Below are positions 1-7,885 of a stretch of DNA of 64,000 nucleotides, one piece after another. Below the pieces are notes generated by a model. That model worked only from the letters and a program-made list of their open reading frames with translations, made no database searches and was not told where the DNA came from. Position 1 is the first letter of the stretch, and each line of letters opens with the position of its first letter. The stretch comes from Tenacibaculum pacificus. GTDB lineage: Bacteria > Bacteroidota > Bacteroidia > Flavobacteriales > Flavobacteriaceae. The DNA lies in assembly GCF_027941775.1 (NCBI RefSeq), contig NZ_CP115917.1, positions 1,439,001-1,503,000 on the forward strand. The letters run 5' to 3'. Made by a program: the position numbers and the translations under genes.

Positions 1-629
1 AATCTTTTAGTTTCTAATCCTAAAGTACCGTTATAAACACCTCGTATTCTTCCTTTTTTATCGACTAAAACAAAATTTTCTGAATGTATAAAAGCAGCTG
101 TGTTTTTTGTTTTATTGAATTCATCATCGGCAAAATACCCTTTTCTAGCGACATTATAAAGCTGTTTTTTATCACCAGTAACTAAGTTCCATTTATCAGA
201 AATAATATTATTATCTATAGCATATTTTTTTAAAACGGCTACAGAATCTTTAGTTGGCATTACAGTGTGCGACAATAATAAAACAGAAGAATCATTCTTA
301 TATTTATCTTGTATTTTACTCATGTTTTTTTCAAGAATAGGACAAATTCCAGGGCAAGTAACAAAGAAAAAATTAGCAATATAAATTTTTCGTTTGTAAG
401 TTTTATTAGTAACTTTTTTCCCATTCTGATTGATAAAACTAAAATCAGGAATTGTATGTATTTCTTTATATTTTAAAGAGCTTTTAGAAATCCATTCGGG
501 TGTAAATTCTGCTGAATTAAAAAAAGGCAATACTGTTTCTTTATCTATTTTTACTTCATTTTCAATTTTGGTTTTATACGCCGTAAAACTTATCATCAAA
601 AAAAATAATACGAATATGTTCTTTTTCAA
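1..629 (-). CDS. SCO1/SenC/PrrC-family copper chaperone, 3' end outside window
   Basis: Thioredoxin-fold SCO protein, expected to be anchored facing the periplasm and to deliver copper to the CuA site of cytochrome oxidase or act as a thiol reductase. The reading frame runs off the left edge; about 209 residues are visible. A hydrophobic N-terminus (KKNIFVLFFLMISFTA) precedes the SCO motif TCPGICP, with the copper-ligand cysteines at about residues 92 and 96, and the FIHSENFVLVD segment supplies the distal His. I chose the TTG at 629 because it keeps the whole hydrophobic leader; an ATG at 596 would cut it off. It starts 22 bases after the YwqK-like gene ends, so it probably shares an operon with that gene and the YHYH gene. 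Family assignment is strong; the copper role is known for the family, not shown here. Confidence 0.88.
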   Translation of the reverse strand, partial: MKKNIFVLFFLMISFTAYKTKIENEVKIDKETVLPFFNSAEFTPEWISKSSLKYKEIHTIPDFSFINQNGKKVTNKTYKRKIYIANFFFVTCPGICPILEKNMSKIQDKYKNDSSVLLLSHTVMPTKDSVAVLKKYAIDNNIISDKWNLVTGDKKQLYNVARKGYFADDEFNKTKNTAAFIHSENFVLVDKKGRIRGVYNGTLGLETKR

Positions 630-650
630 ATTATGGTTTTTTAAAAAATA

Positions 651-1248
651 TTATTTAATTTTTTCATTTTCAATAGCCACCGAATAACATTTTTTTAATC
701 CTATCAATCCAAAACGTTCTCCATTTTTAGTAACAAAATTTGCTTTTATTTTTCCGTTAGGTTGCCATGTTTTTTGACTACCTTCTTCTCTTCCATCTTT
801 AAAATTAAACTCATTTAATAATGTTCCGTTCATATACCAATCTGTAATGCTACCATTATATACACCGTTAGTATTAAAATGATATTTAAACATTGGTTTA
901 CCATTATCAAACCAACCAACATGAATTCCTGTTTTTAATCCGTTTGTATAAAAACGTTGAAACCATTTATTTCCACTAATGTACCATCCATTATAAATTC
1001 CGTGTTTTTTTCCTTGAAAATATACAGAGGTTGATTTTAGCTTTTCTTTTGAATAATAATCTTCTACAATTCCTGAATATGGTGTTTCATTTAATAACAA
1101 AACACCATTTTTAAGATTAAAACTCTTATTGTTTTTATTCTTTTTTATATTCGGAATAATAATTTTATTGATTGATAAATCTTTTATTTCTTTCTCTTTA
1201 AAATTACATTGAAATAAAAATCAGTATAATTACGATATAAATTTTCAT
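651..1248 (-). pseudogene. YwqK/MORN-like repeat lipoprotein, frameshifted at the lipobox
   Basis: The body (about 150 aa below position 1100) is built of repeats of the type NGxxxGxxxxWYxNG, as in proteins labelled 'toxin-antitoxin system YwqK family antitoxin' or MORN variants. Ten bases after the YHYH stop there is an ATG at 1248 opening a lipoprotein-like leader (MKIYIVIILIF) that hits a stop after 14 codons. Near 1208-1222 the other frame reads QCNFKEKE and runs uninterrupted into the repeat body. One extra base (or two missing) would join leader, lipobox Cys and body into a protein of about 198 aa. As read, only a shorter protein from an internal TTG at 1100 could be made, without a signal peptide. 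No toxin partner is present, so an antitoxin role is not supported. Confidence 0.72.
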
Positions 1249-1257
1249 GTTATTTAA

Positions 1258-2028
1258 TTATCTTGTTACAACTCCAGCAGTACCGAAAAAACCATTTCCA
1301 TTTAAATAAGGATCTTCATTTGTAATGTGATAATGATAAATTCCATCAGGAAAATCAACTGTTGAGCCAGTATGTCCGTGATAATCATCTAAATCATCAT
1401 TTGTAACCGTTTTTCCATCTTCTAAAGAACCATATACAGGAAATCCGTCAGATAATAATCCTAAAAAAGCATCTTCACCAAAAGTATCTGTTAAAAATTT
1501 TGGTTTAATATGATAATGATATGTTGTCATTGCAGGATGTCCTAAATATTGATCAAAAGAATTAATTTCACCTGTTAAAGGCGCTCCTCCTGCTGCATAT
1601 TGATTGAAAAAAACAACACCATTTCTTGATATTCCTATTGGTCCCATTGGTGTTGCTGTTTTATTTACAGCTTCGCTTGGATTTAAAGACATGGTAAAAG
1701 TAATCTCTTGCTCTCCGATAGAGCCTGGATTCTGATTCCAACTAGTATTTGTTCCGTTATAAGCTTCGTACATTGCGTTATCTGTTCCCCAATACGGGCT
1801 TTTATGATTTGGTAAATCGGTAGTTGTAAAAGTTACTGTATTACCTGATACGGCATAAGAAACTGATGCTACATCATCAAATTTTGATAAAATACTTGTA
1901 ATATCATAGTTTGTTGCTTCAGGTGTACTTCCTCCTTCTTCTGTAGTATCATCAGATGAGCAAGCGTAAAATAAACCTGTTATCATTATTAATACTGCTA
2001 CTTTTTTAATTAATTGATTTTTTTTCAT
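1258..2028 (-). CDS. YHYH-domain lipoprotein
   Basis: A 256-aa secreted lipoprotein with leader MKKNQLIKKVAVLIMITGL and lipobox FYAC. The C-terminal half holds the YHYH signature twice (TYHYH at about residue 170 and IYHYH near 233) plus a DDYHGHTG segment, matching the YHYH domain (Pfam YHYH family). The clustered His/Tyr motifs look like metal ligands, but the family function is not established. It is the first gene of a tight cluster: its stop is 10 bases before the YwqK-like lipoprotein, which is followed by a SCO-type copper chaperone. That context suggests, by inference only, a copper or other metal-handling role in the cell envelope. A repeat element separates it from the sulfatase gene upstream. 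Confidence 0.85.
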   Translation of the reverse strand: MKKNQLIKKVAVLIMITGLFYACSSDDTTEEGGSTPEATNYDITSILSKFDDVASVSYAVSGNTVTFTTTDLPNHKSPYWGTDNAMYEAYNGTNTSWNQNPGSIGEQEITFTMSLNPSEAVNKTATPMGPIGISRNGVVFFNQYAAGGAPLTGEINSFDQYLGHPAMTTYHYHIKPKFLTDTFGEDAFLGLLSDGFPVYGSLEDGKTVTNDDLDDYHGHTGSTVDFPDGIYHYHITNEDPYLNGNGFFGTAGVVTR

Positions 2029-2058
2029 GTGTATCCTTTTTAATTATTAGTTAAAATT

Positions 2059-2339
2059 AGAGCCTGTTTAAATTTTAGTCAATAAAATTTTATTACAAAA
2101 ATTCACAAATAACCTGTCAGTTCGAGTGATTTTTTTCCTTCAAAAAAATTGTATCGAGAACTTTTTAGTATCTAAATCAAAATAAAATTCTCGATACAAT
2201 TTTAATTCCTTCTAGTCATTAAAATCACTCGAATTGACAAAATGGTGACAAACCAGGATGAGAAACTGAAATAAATTCAGTTTGACAGATTCGATTTTTC
2301 AGCTATAAAACGTTTTTAAGTGAAATTTAAACAGGCTCT
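2059..2339. repeat. MITE-like palindromic repeat element, copy 1 (281 bp)
   Basis: The element is bounded by perfect 17-bp terminal inverted repeats, AGAGCCTGTTTAAATTT at 2059-2075 and its complement at 2323-2339. Inside lie two nested inverted repeats: 2115-2133 with 2221-2239 (one mismatch, core TCGAGTGATTTT) and 2146-2160 with 2188-2203 (core TTGTATCGAGAA). There is no open reading frame. Its right third, reverse-complemented, matches the left half of the element at 34076-34263. It fills almost the whole 310-bp gap between the YHYH and sulfatase genes, and its last base is also the last base of the sulfatase stop codon. No clear target-site duplication was seen. Confidence 0.75.
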
Positions 2340-3661
2340 TACTCTCTAAGGCTATTTACTTTCGTTATTAATTCATCTTTAATAACAGTATCACTAGCAC
2401 TTAAAGGCAATTGATTTGTGCTTAATAAATTGGGGTTTTCTAAAGGGTTTTCAATTAAATTATATAAAGCTTCACTTCCATCTGAAAACTGTATATATTT
2501 ATGAGTTGAATTTCTAATAGTATAATTTACTGTTCCGTTGTCTTCGCCGATTTCGGTATATGTATAATCTCTAAAACTAGTATTTGAAGTTGTAAATAAC
2601 TCTTTAAAACTTTTACTATCATTTATTTCTGTAGTACCTGTGCCTGCTATATCTGAAATTGTTGCAAATAAATCAGTTGTATTTAATAAAGCATCTTCTG
2701 ATTCACTAAATCGATTTATATTTTTACCTGATATAATCATCGGTACATTAACACCTCCTTGATATACACTTCCTTTTGCTCGCTGACTAGCATGCTCTTG
2801 AACAACTTGATTCGGCGTACCATTATCTCCTATAAAAATAATTACTGTATTATCTTTTTCTTCTTGTGACATTGAAGCTAACAGCCTTCCTACTTCGGTA
2901 TCTAAAGCCTCTAACATTGCCATATAATAAGGCATTGGGTTTGCATCAATACTTGCTTGATCTGAGGATAATGATTGTGTATGTAAATTTGATGGAGGTA
3001 AATGAAAAGGTGTATGCGGAGCATTATAAGCCAACCATAAAAACCAAGGTTCTTTTTGTAAATCTACCCAGTCGATTGCTAAATCAGTAAACTTAGTGGT
3101 AGTATATTCTGTTGAATTTGTTGTTTGCTGATTTTCTGTAAAATTCCAATTAGTGTATGATTGTACTCCTCCACTTAACAAACCTGCATAATATCCTACG
3201 CCCATTTGTGTTGGATGTGAAGCATCTTTTGATAAATGCCATTTACCTATTACAGCATGATTATAACCCGAATTATTGTTATCTAAATGTTTTTGAAGTG
3301 ATATTTCTGATGTTGATAACGCATCATTAACCTTCATTACATTGGTTCTAAAACCATATTTACCAGTTAAAATACTTGACCTTGTTGGTGTACACGTTCG
3401 GTATGACCATAAATTATTAAACTTAACACCGTTATTAATCATCTTTTGAAGATTAGGCATAACAGGTTTTATACTACCAATATTAAAACCTGGAGTAGCA
3501 TCTAACCCCATATCATCAGCAATAATTAATAAGATGTTGGGCTTATTGTTTATTACGATAACCTCATCATCTGGTTCATTTATTTCTGATACATTATCTG
3601 TACCACATGAAATAACTAAGATTGTAAACAATAAAATAAAACTCGATATCGCTAATCTCAT
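2339..3661 (-). CDS. Sulfatase (formylglycine-dependent), lipoprotein
   Basis: A 440-aa arylsulfatase-type hydrolase that should cleave sulfate esters, for example on algal polysaccharides. The leader with lipobox VISC (Cys19) predicts a lipid-anchored envelope protein. The alkaline-phosphatase-fold metal site starts at NILLIIADDMG (Asp49, Asp50), and the sulfatase signature C-T-P-T-R starts at Cys90, the residue converted to formylglycine. Further conserved pieces are GKWHL near 140 and FIGDNGTP near 278. There is no T9SS C-terminal domain. The stop codon touches the terminal repeat of the MITE-like element, so the extreme C-terminus may have been reshaped by that insertion. No SusC/SusD pair or maturase lies nearby, so the substrate cannot be named. 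Confidence 0.93.
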   Translation of the reverse strand: MRLAISSFILLFTILVISCGTDNVSEINEPDDEVIVINNKPNILLIIADDMGLDATPGFNIGSIKPVMPNLQKMINNGVKFNNLWSYRTCTPTRSSILTGKYGFRTNVMKVNDALSTSEISLQKHLDNNNSGYNHAVIGKWHLSKDASHPTQMGVGYYAGLLSGGVQSYTNWNFTENQQTTNSTEYTTTKFTDLAIDWVDLQKEPWFLWLAYNAPHTPFHLPPSNLHTQSLSSDQASIDANPMPYYMAMLEALDTEVGRLLASMSQEEKDNTVIIFIGDNGTPNQVVQEHASQRAKGSVYQGGVNVPMIISGKNINRFSESEDALLNTTDLFATISDIAGTGTTEINDSKSFKELFTTSNTSFRDYTYTEIGEDNGTVNYTIRNSTHKYIQFSDGSEALYNLIENPLENPNLLSTNQLPLSASDTVIKDELITKVNSLRE

Positions 3662-3728
3662 AAGCTTGTTTTTATTTTAAGACTCTAAAAAACTTAAAAG
3701 GTTTAATTACAAACACATATTAATCAAA

Positions 3729-3765
3729 AAAAACAGCTTCAATTAATTTTGAAGCTGTTTTTTTA
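3729..3765. terminator. Intrinsic terminator after aqpZ
   Basis: An 11-bp perfect stem, AACAGCTTCAA / TTGAAGCTGTT, with a six-base loop is flanked by A-runs on one side and T-runs on the other. It can therefore end transcription in both directions, chiefly of aqpZ, whose stop is 20 bases away. Confidence 0.85.
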
Positions 3766-3784
3766 TATTGTTTTAATAACATTT

Positions 3785-4471
3785 TTACTCTTTATCAAAT
3801 AATGCTTTATGAATAAATCCTGCTACAATTGCTCCTGCTATAGGTGCAATCCAAAATAACCAAGATTGTGCTAAATAACCACCACCAGCAAATAAAGCCT
3901 GACTCATAGAACGTGCAGGATTTACCGAAGTATTTGTAATTGGAATACTTATTAAGTGTATTAATGTTAAACCTAAACCAATAGCTATTGGAGCAAAACC
4001 TTTTGGAGCTCTTTCATTGGTACTTCCTAAAATGATTAGTAAGAAAAACATAGTTAATAAAAATTCAGCAACAAAAGCCGATGTCATATTATAACCTCCT
4101 GGTGATAATTCTCCATATCCGTTAGCAGCAAAACCTCCAATAGATTCAAAGTCAGATTTACCTGAAACAATTAAAAATAAAGCTCCTCCAGCTAAAATAG
4201 CACCAACTAATTGAGAAACAATATACGGTACTAATTCTTTTGCAGAAAACTTACCTCCAGCCCATAAACCTAAAGATACCGCAGGATTAAAATGTCCTCC
4301 TGAAATATGCCCAACAGCATATGCCATTGTTAAAACGGTTAAACCAAAGGCTAAGGCTACGCCCATAAACCCGATACCTAATTCAGGGAAACCAGCAGCA
4401 AAAATGGCGCTACCACAACCTCCAAATACTAACCAAAATGTTCCGAATGATTCTGCTAAATACTTTTTCAT
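3785..4471 (-). CDS. aqpZ: Aquaporin Z, water channel
   Basis: A 228-aa MIP-family channel, the usual length for AqpZ. Both half-helix motifs are present: NPA at residues 62-64 ([11 protein letters not shown]) and NPA at 184-186 (TSVNPARS). The selectivity filter matches water-specific AqpZ: Phe42, His172 in [10 protein letters not shown], Thr181 and Arg187, rather than the glycerol-facilitator set. Six membrane helices are evident. It appears to be a single-gene unit, with a terminator downstream and the sulfatase promoter region beyond. Assignment is strong. Confidence 0.96.
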   Translation of the reverse strand: MKKYLAESFGTFWLVFGGCGSAIFAAGFPELGIGFMGVALAFGLTVLTMAYAVGHISGGHFNPAVSLGLWAGGKFSAKELVPYIVSQLVGAILAGGALFLIVSGKSDFESIGGFAANGYGELSPGGYNMTSAFVAEFLLTMFFLLIILGSTNERAPKGFAPIAIGLGLTLIHLISIPITNTSVNPARSMSQALFAGGGYLAQSWLFWIAPIAGAIVAGFIHKALFDKE

Positions 4472-4574
4472 ATGTTATAGTTTAAAATTATTAACTCTTA
4501 TTTATGACCCTAAATAACTCAAAAGTCACACTTATAAATCTACAATAAAATAATCCTCTAAAAAAGGAAGTTTG

Positions 4575-4582
4575 TATATTTG
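4575..4582 (+). promoter_or_regulatory. TAnnTTTG promoter box for the Cys-rich small protein
   Basis: TATATTTG matches the Bacteroidota sigma-A -7 consensus and lies 20 bases before the ATG at 4603. Confidence 0.65.
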
Positions 4583-4602
4583 CAGTATAAAATTTAATAA
4601 TT

Positions 4603-4812
4603 ATGAAATTAATTTTTCTTACTATCGGTTTATTAGCATTAGCTTTTGCAGGAATCGCTATAAAAATTTGGGCTAAAAAAGATGGCGAATTTGCAGGTAC
4701 TTGTGCTAGTCAAAATCCTGTTTTAAATGAAACTGGAGAATCTTGTGGTTTTTGTGGAAAAACTCCAGATCAATTTGATTCTTGTAACGATACAGCACAC
4801 AACAAAGAATAA
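4603..4812 (+). CDS. Small membrane-anchored protein with four cysteines
   Basis: A 69-aa protein of the sort labelled 'membrane or secreted protein' in Flavobacteriaceae. One hydrophobic segment (residues 2-23) is followed by a polar tail with Cys34, Cys48, Cys51 and Cys61 (pattern C-x13-C-x2-C-x9-C) around the phrase ESCGFCGK. The four cysteines could hold a metal or form disulfides; no function is known to me. It has its own TAnnTTTG promoter and a hairpin terminator, so it is expressed as a single gene. Confidence 0.8.
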   Translation: MKLIFLTIGLLALAFAGIAIKIWAKKDGEFAGTCASQNPVLNETGESCGFCGKTPDQFDSCNDTAHNKE

Positions 4813-4834
4813 GTTTATATAAATACTAATAAAA

Positions 4835-4878
4835 ACCTATATTTTAGCTACGCTATTAAGTATAGGTATTTTTATTTT
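4835..4878 (+). terminator. Probable terminator after the Cys-rich small protein
   Basis: A stem ACCTATA / TATAGGT with a 19-base loop is followed by ATTTTTATTTT. Confidence 0.6.
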
Positions 4879-4904
4879 ACATATTTTAAATACAGTTTAT
4901 AAAC

Positions 4905-5467
4905 TTGGAAATACATAACGAAAAAGTACTTCAACATATTCAACAAGCAAAAAAAGGAAGCCAAATTTCTTTTAATTTTTTGTTAGATACTTTTTGGACA
5001 AACGTATATAACTACCAATTATCTATTACAAGAAATGATAATGAAGCAGAAGACATTACAATTAGAACTTTTTCAAAAGCTTTTGATAAAATTGATACTT
5101 TTAATGAAGCATATCAATTTAAAACTTGGTTAATTGCAATTTCTAAAAATGTATATATTGATTCTCTAAGAAAAAAAATACTTCAATTATTTTAAATACT
5201 TCTAAAGAACAAGAAGAAGCCGCTTTTAGAATTATTGATAATGCTCCTTCTCCTGAAGATAACCTTATAACAGAGCAAAACTTAGCGAAGCTATTAAGAG
5301 ATATTAAAAAGTTAAAACCTAAATATCAAGAAATTATCAATCTACGATTTTTTCAAGAATTAAGTTATAAAGAAATATCTGATAAAATAGGAGAACCAAT
5401 GAATAATGTTAAAATAAAATTATTAAGAGCTAAAAAATTATTAGCAGAGATAATAAATAAATCTTAA
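4905..5467 (+). pseudogene. ECF-type RNA polymerase sigma factor, frameshifted in an A8 run
   Basis: Region 2 (residues about 20-90: DNEAEDITIRTFSKAFDKI, then FKTWLIAISKNVYIDSLRKK) is encoded from a TTG start at 4905 and stops at 5195. Region 4 (LKPKYQEIINLRFFQELSY, KEISDKIG, NVKIKLLRAKKLL) follows in another frame up to the stop at 5465-5467. The frames meet at the run of eight A at 5171-5178; nine A would give one continuous protein of about 187 aa, normal for an ECF sigma. Without region 4 the product could not recognise a -35-type element. The options are a sequencing indel, a real mutation, or slippage on the A-run. No anti-sigma gene is adjacent. Confidence 0.82.
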
Positions 5468-5529
5468 CTTACTATCATTTAGTTTTTTAATTAAAAAAAG
5501 CTAGTCATCTCTTTTCTCAACCTTTATTT

Positions 5530-6750
5530 ATGAAAAAATCGCTATCAAAAATACTTGGTCCTGGATTGTTATTTGCTGGTGCTGCAATAGGTGTATCTCA
5601 TTTAGTACAATCAACAAGAGCTGGTGCCGATTTTGGCTTCGGATTACTTTGGGCATTATTAATTGTAACACTATTTAAATATCCTTTCTTTCAATTTGGT
5701 CCTCGTTATGCTGCTGCTACAGGAGAAACACTACTTGATGGATACAAAAAATTAGGAAAAGGAGTATTAATATGTTATTATATTTTAAACTTTGCTACAA
5801 TGTTTACCATTCAAGCAGCCGTTACAATAGTAACTGCTAGCTTAGCTTCTAATATTTTTGGATTTACAGATAATCTAGTTATTTGGTCTGTCATTATATT
5901 AAGTATCAGTATTCTTCTTCTTCTTATTGGAAAATATAAACTGCTAGATAATTTAATGAAATATATCATACTGATATTAACTATTAGTACTATTATAGCC
6001 GTAATAGTTGCAATATTTAGTACAGAAAAAGGCTTCAATGTTCAACAGATACTACCTAGTGGAACTGCTCAAATTACTTTTTTAATTGCTTTTTTAGGTT
6101 GGATGCCTGCTCCTTTAGACGTTTCTATTTGGCATTCATTATGGTCTGTTGAAAAAAGTAAAACCACTTTTGAACAAATAAAACCAAAATATGCTGTTTT
6201 TGATTTTAATGTTGGTTACATAGCAACCTTCTTTTTAGGCGTTTGTTTTGTCGTTCTTGGAGCGTTGGTTATGTATCAATCTGGAGAATCATTTTCTAAT
6301 AAAGGAAGTGTTTTTGCTTCACAATTAATCAATTTATATACCGAAAATTTAGGTGATTTTTCTTATTTATTTATAGGAATCGCAGCATTTACAACGATGT
6401 TTAGTACCACGCTGACTACTTTAGATGCATCACCAAGAGCAATGACCAAAGCATCAAACTTATTATTTCCTAAAAAAAACAGACTAAATTATTCTTTTTG
6501 GATATTATTCCTAACTATTGGTACTTTTATTATTTTAAACTATTTTTTAAGTGATATGGGCTTTTTAGTTAAAATTGCGACTATTTTATCCTTTTTGACA
6601 GCGCCATTTTATGCTATTTTAAACTATCTACTGATTACAGGGAAACATACACCTGAAAAAAATAGACCCCAATTGTCTTTACGTATTTTAAGTATTACGG
6701 GAATTATTTTTTTAATCGGATTTAGTCTTTGGTTTTTAATCAATTTATAA
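5530..6750 (+). CDS. Nramp-like metal ion transporter, divergent
   Basis: A 406-aa polytopic protein with about 11 membrane helices and the Nramp/SLC11 layout, starting [20 protein letters not shown]. In canonical Nramp the unwound helix 1 carries DPGN and helix 6 carries a metal-binding Met followed by His; here helix 1 reads AAIGVSHL and helix 6 reads [10 protein letters not shown], so the usual Asp, Asn and Met ligand set is largely replaced. Substrate is therefore uncertain and could be another cation. It starts 62 bases after the sigma-factor gene and is followed by lipA, which has its own promoter inside the 40-base gap. Confidence 0.82.
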   Translation: MKKSLSKILGPGLLFAGAAIGVSHLVQSTRAGADFGFGLLWALLIVTLFKYPFFQFGPRYAAATGETLLDGYKKLGKGVLICYYILNFATMFTIQAAVTIVTASLASNIFGFTDNLVIWSVIILSISILLLLIGKYKLLDNLMKYIILILTISTIIAVIVAIFSTEKGFNVQQILPSGTAQITFLIAFLGWMPAPLDVSIWHSLWSVEKSKTTFEQIKPKYAVFDFNVGYIATFFLGVCFVVLGALVMYQSGESFSNKGSVFASQLINLYTENLGDFSYLFIGIAAFTTMFSTTLTTLDASPRAMTKASNLLFPKKNRLNYSFWILFLTIGTFIILNYFLSDMGFLVKIATILSFLTAPFYAILNYLLITGKHTPEKNRPQLSLRILSITGIIFLIGFSLWFLINL

Positions 6751-6762
6751 CAGTTTTCTTTG

Positions 6763-6770
6763 TAAATTTG
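6763..6770 (+). promoter_or_regulatory. TAnnTTTG promoter box for lipA
   Basis: TAAATTTG lies 20 bases before the lipA ATG, suggesting lipA is transcribed separately from the transporter gene. Confidence 0.6.
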
Positions 6771-6790
6771 CTGTTCAATTTTTTATCGAA

Positions 6791-7660
6791 ATGGCAAACG
6801 AATCAGTATTATTACCAGAAAGAGTAAAAAAACCAAAATGGTTACGTGTAAAATTACCTGTTGGAAAAAAATATACGGACTTAAGAGGTTTAGTAGACAA
6901 ATATAAATTAAATACCATTTGTACAAGTGGAAGTTGCCCAAACATGGGAGAATGTTGGGGAGAAGGAACTGCTACTTTTATGATTTTAGGAAATATATGT
7001 ACCCGTTCATGTGGATTTTGTGGTGTAAAAACAGGAAGACCAGAAACGGTTGAATGGGATGAACCAGAAAAAGTTGCACGTTCTATTAAATTAATGGAAA
7101 TTAAACATGCTGTTTTAACATCGGTAGATAGAGATGATTTAAAAGACGGTGGTTCTATTATTTGGGCAGAAACAGTAAATGCTGTTCGTAGAGCTAATCC
7201 AAAAACGACATTAGAAACCTTAATTCCTGATTTTCAAGGAAACGAAAAGTTAATTGATAGAATTATAGAAGTTGCTCCTGAAGTAGTTTCTCATAATATG
7301 GAAACCGTTCGTAGATTAACTCGTGAAGTTCGTATTCAAGCTAAATATGACAGAAGTTTAGGTGTTTTAAAATATTTAAAAGACAAAGGAATGCGTACTA
7401 AATCAGGTATAATGCTAGGTTTAGGTGAAAAAGAAGAAGAAGTTATTCAAACTATGAAAGACTTACGTGCTGTTGGTTTAGATATTATTACTATTGGACA
7501 ATATTTACAACCTAGTAAGAAACACTTACCTCTTAAAGAATTTATTACTCCTGAACAATTTAAAAAATACGAAACATTAGGCTTAGAAATGGGCTTTATG
7601 TATGTTGAAAGTGGTCCTTTAGTACGTTCTTCGTACAAAGCACATAAACATGCACAGTAA
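6791..7660 (+). CDS. lipA: Lipoyl synthase
   Basis: Radical-SAM enzyme that inserts two sulfurs into octanoyl groups on lipoyl domains of 2-oxoacid dehydrogenases and GcvH. The auxiliary cluster ligands Cys44, Cys49 and Cys55 ([12 protein letters not shown]) and the radical-SAM cluster ligands Cys70, Cys74 and Cys77 (CTRSCGFC) are all present, as is the C-terminal RSSY motif whose Ser ligates the auxiliary cluster. Length 289 aa is normal. The preceding TAnnTTTG box and the following hairpin terminator mark it as a single-gene unit. Confidence 0.97.
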   Translation: MANESVLLPERVKKPKWLRVKLPVGKKYTDLRGLVDKYKLNTICTSGSCPNMGECWGEGTATFMILGNICTRSCGFCGVKTGRPETVEWDEPEKVARSIKLMEIKHAVLTSVDRDDLKDGGSIIWAETVNAVRRANPKTTLETLIPDFQGNEKLIDRIIEVAPEVVSHNMETVRRLTREVRIQAKYDRSLGVLKYLKDKGMRTKSGIMLGLGEKEEEVIQTMKDLRAVGLDIITIGQYLQPSKKHLPLKEFITPEQFKKYETLGLEMGFMYVESGPLVRSSYKAHKHAQ

Positions 7661-7825
7661 TTAGCTTTATCTTAACATTTAAGCTGTTAGTCGTTAAATA
7701 AATGTCAAACAACTAAATTTTAAAGAATATTTAGAATATTATTTTAATTTTACACCGTACCTAGGTATGATTGAAAACAACTTTGTAAACTGGTTTCAAT
7801 GTGTAGATTATTTGAATTATTTGAT

Positions 7826-7858
7826 AAAAAAACCCACTCATAACGAGTGGGTTTTTAT
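7826..7858. terminator. Bidirectional terminator between lipA and the FtsX-like gene
   Basis: An 8-bp GC-rich stem, ACCCACTC / GAGTGGGT, with loop ATAAC is flanked by A7 and T5 runs, so it can serve both converging genes. The 165 bases from the lipA stop to this point hold no convincing gene. Confidence 0.85.
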
Positions 7859-7885
7859 TTATCTAAAAAACACTTTTAATTTACT

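Noticed and set aside
430..687. Open frame of 85 codons on the plus strand
   Set aside because: It lies antisense to the SCO chaperone gene, whose motifs and codon pattern are clear; the translated sequence is low-complexity with no start signals.
651..1248. Toxin-antitoxin module, from the usual 'YwqK antitoxin' label
   Set aside because: No toxin-like gene is adjacent to either YwqK-like gene in the window; lipoprotein leaders argue for an envelope location.
2059..2339. Complete insertion sequence
   Set aside because: The interval between the inverted ends is 281 bp with no transposase frame; only a non-autonomous element can be supported.
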